A stretch of DNA of 51,207 nucleotides from Bacillota bacterium. Its GTDB lineage: Bacteria; Bacillota; Clostridia; Christensenellales; CAG-138. The stretch covers positions 1 to 51,207 of the forward strand of contig JAEZGQ010000072.1 in assembly GCA_023416895.1 (NCBI GenBank), read 5' to 3'. A program made the position numbers and the translations under genes. Below are positions 46,707-51,207 of this stretch, one piece after another. Below the pieces are notes generated by a model. The model did not search any database, was not told the origin of the DNA, and worked only from the letters and a program-made list of their open reading frames with translations. Position 1 is the stretch's first letter. The number at the start of each line of letters is the position of its first letter.

Positions 46707-48872
46707 TCACACGTTCAGGCGGAACACCTCGGTGACAGAGCGAATCTTTCGCATGTTTTTGATGATGGAAGCAAGCTGATCGGCGTTTGTCACGTCGAAA
46801 GAAAGCTGCACAGTGACGATGTTGTTCTTATCGGTCTTTGCGGTCATGGCGCGGATGCTGATGTTCAGGTTCACAAGAAGCTGCGAAACATCCATCAAAA
46901 CGCCCGGCCGCTCGTTTGCGATAAGCTGAATGGTCGCCATGTAGGAAGACTTCGTGTCCTGCGCCCATTCCACGTCGATGATGCGCCCTTCGTCGAGCAA
47001 AAGCTCCCCGACGTTGGTACAATCCGCCCGGTGGATAGAAACACCTCTGCCGCGCGTAACGTAGCCGATGATTTTATCCCCTGGGAGAGGGCTGCAGCAA
47101 TGTGCAAAGCGAACCACCATGTTCGGCTCGCCCTTCACCACAATGCCGCGCGAATGGCTGGCGCGGTCGGACTTTTGCTCGTCCTTGTGCTCAAGCCTTT
47201 CAAGAAGCGCAGCGCGGCGCTCCTCCTTTTTGTGCTGCTCCACAAGCTTTTGGAGCACCTGGCCGGTTGTGATGCCGCCGTAGCCGATGGCGGCGTACAC
47301 ATCGTCGGTATCGTCCATATTGAAGCGCTTAAGGATGTCTCCAAAATACTCGTTTTTGGTGACATCAGAAAGCTGAATACCCTGGCGTTTCGCGGCTTCT
47401 GTTAGCATTTCCCTGCCGCGCTGAATGTTTTCTTCTCGGTTAGCTTTTTTGAACCACTGGCGTATTTTCGCCTTGGCCTGCTGGGTTTTTACGATTTTAA
47501 GCCAGTCGCGGCTGGGAGAAGCATTTGGTGCGGTGACGATTTCCACCACATCGTTGTTTTTCAGCTTATAGTCAAGCCGCACGATAGCACCGTTGACCTT
47601 GGCGTGCTGCGCACGGTTGCCGACGTTGGTATGGATGCGGTAGGCAAAGTCGAGCGGGGTGGAGCCCGTAACAAGGTCCACAATCTCGCCGCGCGGCGTA
47701 AGCACGTACACATAATCGCCAAAGAAATCCTTGCGGAGGGTTTCGGCGAACTCGCGCGTGCTGTCGGCGTAGTTTTCAAGGTCGAGTGCCTCGCGGAGCC
47801 ACGCAAGCTTGCTGTCGAGCTCGCTTTGGTTGGCGCGGCCTTCTTTGTACATCCAGTGCGCCGCGATACCGAACTCCGCCGTACGGTGCATTTCGGTGGT
47901 GCGGATTTGCACCTCGAAGGGCATGCCCCCGTCGCTGAAAAGCGTTGTGTGCAGCGAACGGTACATGTTCGTTTTGGGCATGGCGATGTAATCTTTGAAC
48001 CTACCGGGCACCGGCTTCCACAGCGAGTGAATAACGCCCAAAGCCGCGTAGCAGTCGCTCACGGTGTTGACGATCACGCGAACGGCGATGAGGTCGTAAA
48101 TTTCGTCGAGCTGCTTGTTTTGGCGGATCAGCTTTTTGTAGATGCTGTAAAGGTGCTTCGGGCGCCCGGAAATCTGCGCCTGAATGCCCGCTTCCTTCAA
48201 GTGCCCGGAAATGGCTTCGATGGCGGTGTTGAGCGTTTGCATGCGCTCACGCTGGTGTGGCTCAATGGCCGCCTTGAGCTTTTCGTATTCCTCCGGCCAG
48301 ATGTATTGGAAAGAGAGGTCCTCAAGCTCGCACTTCATCGCGCCCATACCGAAGCGGTGCGCGAGGCTTGCATAAACCTCGAGTGTTTCCTTTGCCTTTC
48401 TCTGGCGCTTTTCGGTGCAGCAGTAGCCGAGCGTGCGCATGTTGTGCAATCGGTCGGTGAGTTTGATGATCACCACGCGCACGTCGTTTGCGATGGCGAG
48501 CATCATCTTCCGGAGGTTCTCTGCCTGCTGATCTTCCTTGGTGGTGATGTTGCGGTTGCCCGTTTTTGTAAGCTTGGTAACGCCATCCACCATGCCGCCG
48601 ATGTCCGCACCGAACATAGCGGTAACGCCTTCTACCGTAACGCCTTCGCCGTCCTCCACCACATCGTGAAGAAGCCCCGCAATTACGGTATGGCTGTCCA
48701 TCCCCATTTCAAGAAGCATGAGCGCAACGGCCTCAGGATGTACGTAGTAAGGCTCGCCGGATTCCCTCAGCTGCTTTGCGTGAACTTTGCCCGTAAAATC
48801 AACAGCTTTTTGCAAAAGCTCCATTTCGGGCTGCGTAAACTTGCCTTTGCAGGCTTCGATGAGCTGATCCAT
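46707..48872 (-). CDS. rel: Bifunctional (p)ppGpp synthetase/hydrolase
   Basis: Rel (721 residues) makes and breaks (p)ppGpp. HD hydrolase with AGLLHDVVED (about 60-70) and KLTDRLHNMRTL intact; synthetase with GRPKHLYSIYKK, YDLIAVRVIV and PGRFKDYIAMPKTNMYRSLH in parts. The RFKD motif is that of bifunctional Rel, not the EFDD of RelA. TGS (about 385-445), zinc/CC region FAHCCSPLPGD and C-terminal ACT domain follow. Start ATG 48872 has GGAGGTGAG upstream; the frame open to 49022 covers the leader hairpins. The leader is about 200 nt with three hairpins. Confidence 0.98.
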   Translation of the reverse strand: MDQLIEACKGKFTQPEMELLQKAVDFTGKVHAKQLRESGEPYYVHPEAVALMLLEMGMDSHTVIAGLLHDVVEDGEGVTVEGVTAMFGADIGGMVDGVTKLTKTGNRNITTKEDQQAENLRKMMLAIANDVRVVIIKLTDRLHNMRTLGYCCTEKRQRKAKETLEVYASLAHRFGMGAMKCELEDLSFQYIWPEEYEKLKAAIEPHQRERMQTLNTAIEAISGHLKEAGIQAQISGRPKHLYSIYKKLIRQNKQLDEIYDLIAVRVIVNTVSDCYAALGVIHSLWKPVPGRFKDYIAMPKTNMYRSLHTTLFSDGGMPFEVQIRTTEMHRTAEFGIAAHWMYKEGRANQSELDSKLAWLREALDLENYADSTREFAETLRKDFFGDYVYVLTPRGEIVDLVTGSTPLDFAYRIHTNVGNRAQHAKVNGAIVRLDYKLKNNDVVEIVTAPNASPSRDWLKIVKTQQAKAKIRQWFKKANREENIQRGREMLTEAAKRQGIQLSDVTKNEYFGDILKRFNMDDTDDVYAAIGYGGITTGQVLQKLVEQHKKEERRAALLERLEHKDEQKSDRASHSRGIVVKGEPNMVVRFAHCCSPLPGDKIIGYVTRGRGVSIHRADCTNVGELLLDEGRIIDVEWAQDTKSSYMATIQLIANERPGVLMDVSQLLVNLNISIRAMTAKTDKNNIVTVQLSFDVTNADQLASIIKNMRKIRSVTEVFRLNV

Positions 48873-48905
48873 GCGCTCACCTCCTTTCAACGCGCTTCGC
48901 GCTTT

Positions 48906-49022
48906 CGCAAACATGGCTACGCCATATTTGCGAGGTTTCCACGATTTGCCTGAAACGCTCTGCGTTTCGGGCGGCAAACCGTGCAAGGTGTGTTTTCTGA
49001 CGCGCATGTCGTCAGAAAACAC
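48906..49022 (-). repeat. Three strong hairpins in the rel leader
   Basis: The 297-nt stretch 48873-49169 has no gene. Three adjacent inverted repeats: 48906-48932 (CGCAAA..ATGGC around TAC), 48940-48983 (CACG..TTTGCC..GAAACGC around TCT) and 48990-49022 (perfect 13-bp GTGTTTTCTGACG). They lie between apt and the rel ribosome site (48876-48886). Like the array at 9482-9617, it is followed on the minus strand by GCGAAAGCG(CG)AAGC. It could be a regulatory leader or a repeat family. Confidence 0.65.
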
Positions 49023-49111
49023 GGATTGATGGTTTGGGTGCCGCAGCTTTCAAGGTTGCGACAATGTGTGGGCCGCTATCCGGCCTTTCAGCAATCTATA
49101 ATAGATACCCC

Positions 49112-49155
49112 ACAATAAGAAACGGCGCGGTGGCACCATGCTTCGATCCGCGCCG
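49112..49155 (-). terminator. Terminator of apt
   Basis: Eight-bp stem CGGCGCGG / CCGCGCCG with a 17-nt loop, followed by TTTCTTATT on the minus strand, 15 nt past the apt stop. Confidence 0.75.
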
Positions 49156-49169
49156 CAAAATTCGGTTGT

Positions 49170-49691
49170 TTAAAACATCACCACGGTATCGATGTTGTAG
49201 CCTTGAAGCACTTCGCGGCCGTTGAGCTCGCTAAGCTCTATGGCGAAGCGTGCCGCAACAACCTCGCCGCCCGCCTGCTCCACAAGGCGGATGGTCGCAA
49301 GCGCCGTGCCGCCGGTCGCCAAAAGATCGTCCACAAACACGACCTTCTGACCGGGGAGAATGGCATCCGCGTGAATTTCGAGCACGTCGGAGCCATACTC
49401 GAGGCCGTACTCGTAGCGGTTGGTTTTACAAGGGAGTTTGCCGGGCTTCCTCGCAAGCACAAAGCCCGCGCGAAGCGCGTACGCGAGCGCGGAGCCAATC
49501 ACGAAACCGCGGGCCTCGGGGCCGACCACAAGGTCCACCTGAAGGCCATCAAGGCTCTTTACGATCCGCTCGATGAGCTCATGATAAGCGTCCGCGTCTT
49601 TGAGTAAGGTCGTAATGTCGCGGAACAAAATCCCCTTCTGCGGAAAATCGGGTATATTTCGGATGGTATCCTTAAGCTCCTTAAGCTCCAT
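49170..49691 (-). CDS. apt: Adenine phosphoribosyltransferase
   Basis: Apt (173 residues) converts adenine and PRPP to AMP. IRNIPDFPQKGILFRDIT, VGPEARGFVIGSALAY and the PRPP-binding loop VVFVDDLLATGGTALATI (about 120-137) are present. Start ATG 49691 lies inside the recJ end (11-nt overlap) with GGAGG upstream. recJ-apt-rel is a conserved set in Firmicutes. Confidence 0.98.
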   Translation of the reverse strand: MELKELKDTIRNIPDFPQKGILFRDITTLLKDADAYHELIERIVKSLDGLQVDLVVGPEARGFVIGSALAYALRAGFVLARKPGKLPCKTNRYEYGLEYGSDVLEIHADAILPGQKVVFVDDLLATGGTALATIRLVEQAGGEVVAARFAIELSELNGREVLQGYNIDTVVMF

Positions 49692-51207
49692 GCTGCATTT
49701 CCTCCTTTAATTTGAGGGCATATGTTTCGTGGTTTTGTAAAAGGGCTTCTACGGCCCGAAACGTTTCGCTCTCCGAAAGCTCGCGCCGCGCGGCGGCGGG
49801 TTCGAACACGAGGTTTCCTTTTTTGTTTTCGGTAACGAACGCGAGCTCGCACATCACGTTAAGCGCAAGCGCACAGCGGCACCGAAGCGCGCCGGTGGCG
49901 GCACAAAGATGGTCGAGCGCGGCGGCGCGGTTGTAAAACGTGCGGTCGGCAGCCTTGAGCGCTCGGAAGTTGTCCGCAACAAAATCGCGGTCAAACATCA
50001 ACGCGTTTAAGAGGCTTTGCGCATCGAGCGCATCGGGCGGCGAAACATAAAGCTTCGCGTCTGGCGCAAGCTCGTTGAGCCGCGAAAGCACGCCCCCGCT
50101 CATCGCGTTGTCGTACACCACGATGTTTTGGAAGCGTGAAAGGTCGAGCTCGTCAAGCACGGGGGCAAGCAAAAGCGTATGGTAGGCGCAGGCGCTTTTT
50201 TCATTGCTGTGAAAGCGCGTGTCAAACGCTTGCAGCAAATTGCGCTCGCATGCAAGCCGCAAAAAGCGCGCCGCACCGCGCTGAGTAAAGCACAGCACCG
50301 CGACCCCCGCAAAGGAGCGTTCCGTCAGGGAAGCGGCCGTCTCAAACGCGTCCGAAACGACGGTTGCCCGAAAGCCGCACATATTATTATACAAAACATT
50401 GCGCGAGAATGCATCTATAAATTTCTCGCCGCGCGCGGCGGCATAGCGTTCTACCTCCGCTACAGGAGAGGGTCGCATTTCAGAAACGTAAAGCTTTACA
50501 GCCCGTTCGCCCCAAAAATCGTCGATTCTTGGAGTAAAAAGAAGATCGACTCTGTCAGCATCAAGCGCCATAGAGAGCCTGTCCCCCATGCCGAACGCCA
50601 CCCCATTCAAAAACACCCCTTCGTTTTCTAGGCTCGCGCTCAAATGCGTTCCCTCCGAGCCGATGCGCTTCGGGTTAACGACACGTACGCTGTCCGTACG
50701 GATAAGGGGCTCAGGGTTTCCTTCGCCAAACGGCTCAAGCCTTTCGATTTCCTCGGCAAGCACCATGTTCACCTTGGAAAACGGCAGCTCAAGTTCGTAA
50801 CTTTTCCGGGGCAAAAACAAGGAATCGTCCGCGGTTTCGCGAAGCGCCTGTTCAAACGCTTCCGAAAACGCCTCAAAATTCTCCTCCCGCATGGTAACAC
50901 CGGCCGCGTAAGCGTGCCCGCCGAAGCGCTCAAAAAGGCTTTCGCAGCGCTTAAGCGCAGCGTGAAGATCCACGCCGGGGATGCTTCTCGCGCTACCCGT
51001 AAGAAGCCCGTCTTTCTCAGAAAAAAGCACCGCCGGCCGGTAGTACCGCTCGGCGACGCGCGCCGCCGCAATGCCTACCACGCCGCTGTTCCAAGTTTCG
51101 CTTTTCAAAACGACCGCCCGAGCATCGGTCAGGTTTTTTCCATCCGCCATTTGGTAGGCGGATTCCAAAATGCCCTGTTCTTCCTTTTTGCGTCTGTCGT
51201 TGAGGGC
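49681..51207 (-). CDS. recJ: Single-stranded-DNA exonuclease RecJ, C-terminal part, N-terminus outside window
   Basis: 508 C-terminal residues are visible; the frame stays open to the window end (the TTG at 51168 is internal, not a start). RecJ degrades 5' ends of ssDNA in repair. The RNA/DNA-binding DHHA1 region is visible: VVGIAAARVAERYYRPAVLF, GGHAYAAGVTM and EPLIRTDSVRV. The DHH catalytic half lies mostly outside. The rest (about 250 residues) is a long C-terminal extension typical of Firmicutes RecJ. Overlaps apt. Confidence 0.9.
   Translation of the reverse strand, partial: ALNDRRKKEEQGILESAYQMADGKNLTDARAVVLKSETWNSGVVGIAAARVAERYYRPAVLFSEKDGLLTGSARSIPGVDLHAALKRCESLFERFGGHAYAAGVTMREENFEAFSEAFEQALRETADDSLFLPRKSYELELPFSKVNMVLAEEIERLEPFGEGNPEPLIRTDSVRVVNPKRIGSEGTHLSASLENEGVFLNGVAFGMGDRLSMALDADRVDLLFTPRIDDFWGERAVKLYVSEMRPSPVAEVERYAAARGEKFIDAFSRNVLYNNMCGFRATVVSDAFETAASLTERSFAGVAVLCFTQRGAARFLRLACERNLLQAFDTRFHSNEKSACAYHTLLLAPVLDELDLSRFQNIVVYDNAMSGGVLSRLNELAPDAKLYVSPPDALDAQSLLNALMFDRDFVADNFRALKAADRTFYNRAAALDHLCAATGALRCRCALALNVMCELAFVTENKKGNLVFEPAAARRELSESETFRAVEALLQNHETYALKLKEEMQHGA

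Overview
This is a 51-kb stretch of a Bacillota (Firmicutes) chromosome, most likely a fairly GC-rich member of the Clostridia. The evidence is gene content and order: PolC, SepF, DivIVA, IreB, RnpM (YlxR), YlxQ, a T-box in front of hisS-aspS, a bifunctional Rel, and the blocks rimP-nusA-infB-rbfA-truB-ribF, rpsB-tsf-pyrH-frr-uppS-cdsA-dxr-rseP-ispG-polC and recJ-apt-rel-dtd. A finer placement cannot be made from this window. Every gene I accept, about 52 of them, lies on the minus strand, so transcription runs from high to low coordinates. I saw no tRNA, rRNA, CRISPR array, insertion sequence or prophage gene.

Layout in order of transcription (right to left): recJ (5' end outside the window), apt, rel, dtd, an MBL-fold hydrolase, hemZ, a GNAT acetyltransferase and an in-frame methyltransferase (51207-42707); a T-box leader, hisS, aspS, trxA, glyA and a eukaryotic-type UDP-sugar pyrophosphorylase (42660-36191); a NYN-LOTUS protein (35985-35131); iscR-iscS-iscU (34911-32913); an unannotated 52-residue membrane peptide (32807-32649); ireB-ruvX-DUF1292 (32434-31318); rpsB-tsf-pyrH-flavodoxin (31107-28440); frr, a PASTA-like small protein, uppS-cdsA-dxr-rseP-ispG-polC (28322-18336); rimP-nusA-rnpM-ylxQ-infB-rbfA-nrnA-truB-ribF (18180-9693); rpsO (9357-9097); pnp, a degenerate deacetylase, an M16 peptidase, dUTPase, an HlyD-like adaptor, yggS, sepF and a DivIVA-domain protein (8882-1398); and the start of a cyclic beta-1,2-glucan synthase (1075-1, running off the window).

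The genes are mostly core functions: translation (S2, S15, EF-Ts, IF-2, RRF, RbfA, RimP, TruB, HisRS, AspRS, Dtd), transcription (NusA), replication (PolC), RNA turnover (PNPase, NrnA, RnpM), isoprenoid and envelope lipid synthesis (IspG, Dxr, UppS, CdsA), Fe-S assembly, stringent response and cell division. Sigma-A promoters, intrinsic terminators and one T-box can be read directly from the sequence.

The most notable observations are: (1) a PolC whose DEDDh proofreading domain has lost all its catalytic residues while the PHP metal site looks intact; (2) a GNAT-methyltransferase reading frame broken by a single TAG exactly where the methyltransferase family has its N-terminus; (3) a T-box in front of hisS-aspS whose specifier loop carries adjacent His (CAU) and Asp (GAC) codons; (4) a terminator-like hairpin between the promoter and start codon of the rimP-nusA operon; (5) prion-like 17-residue repeats in IF-2; (6) an apparent ATC start codon in the HlyD-like gene; (7) two intergenic arrays of strong hairpins.
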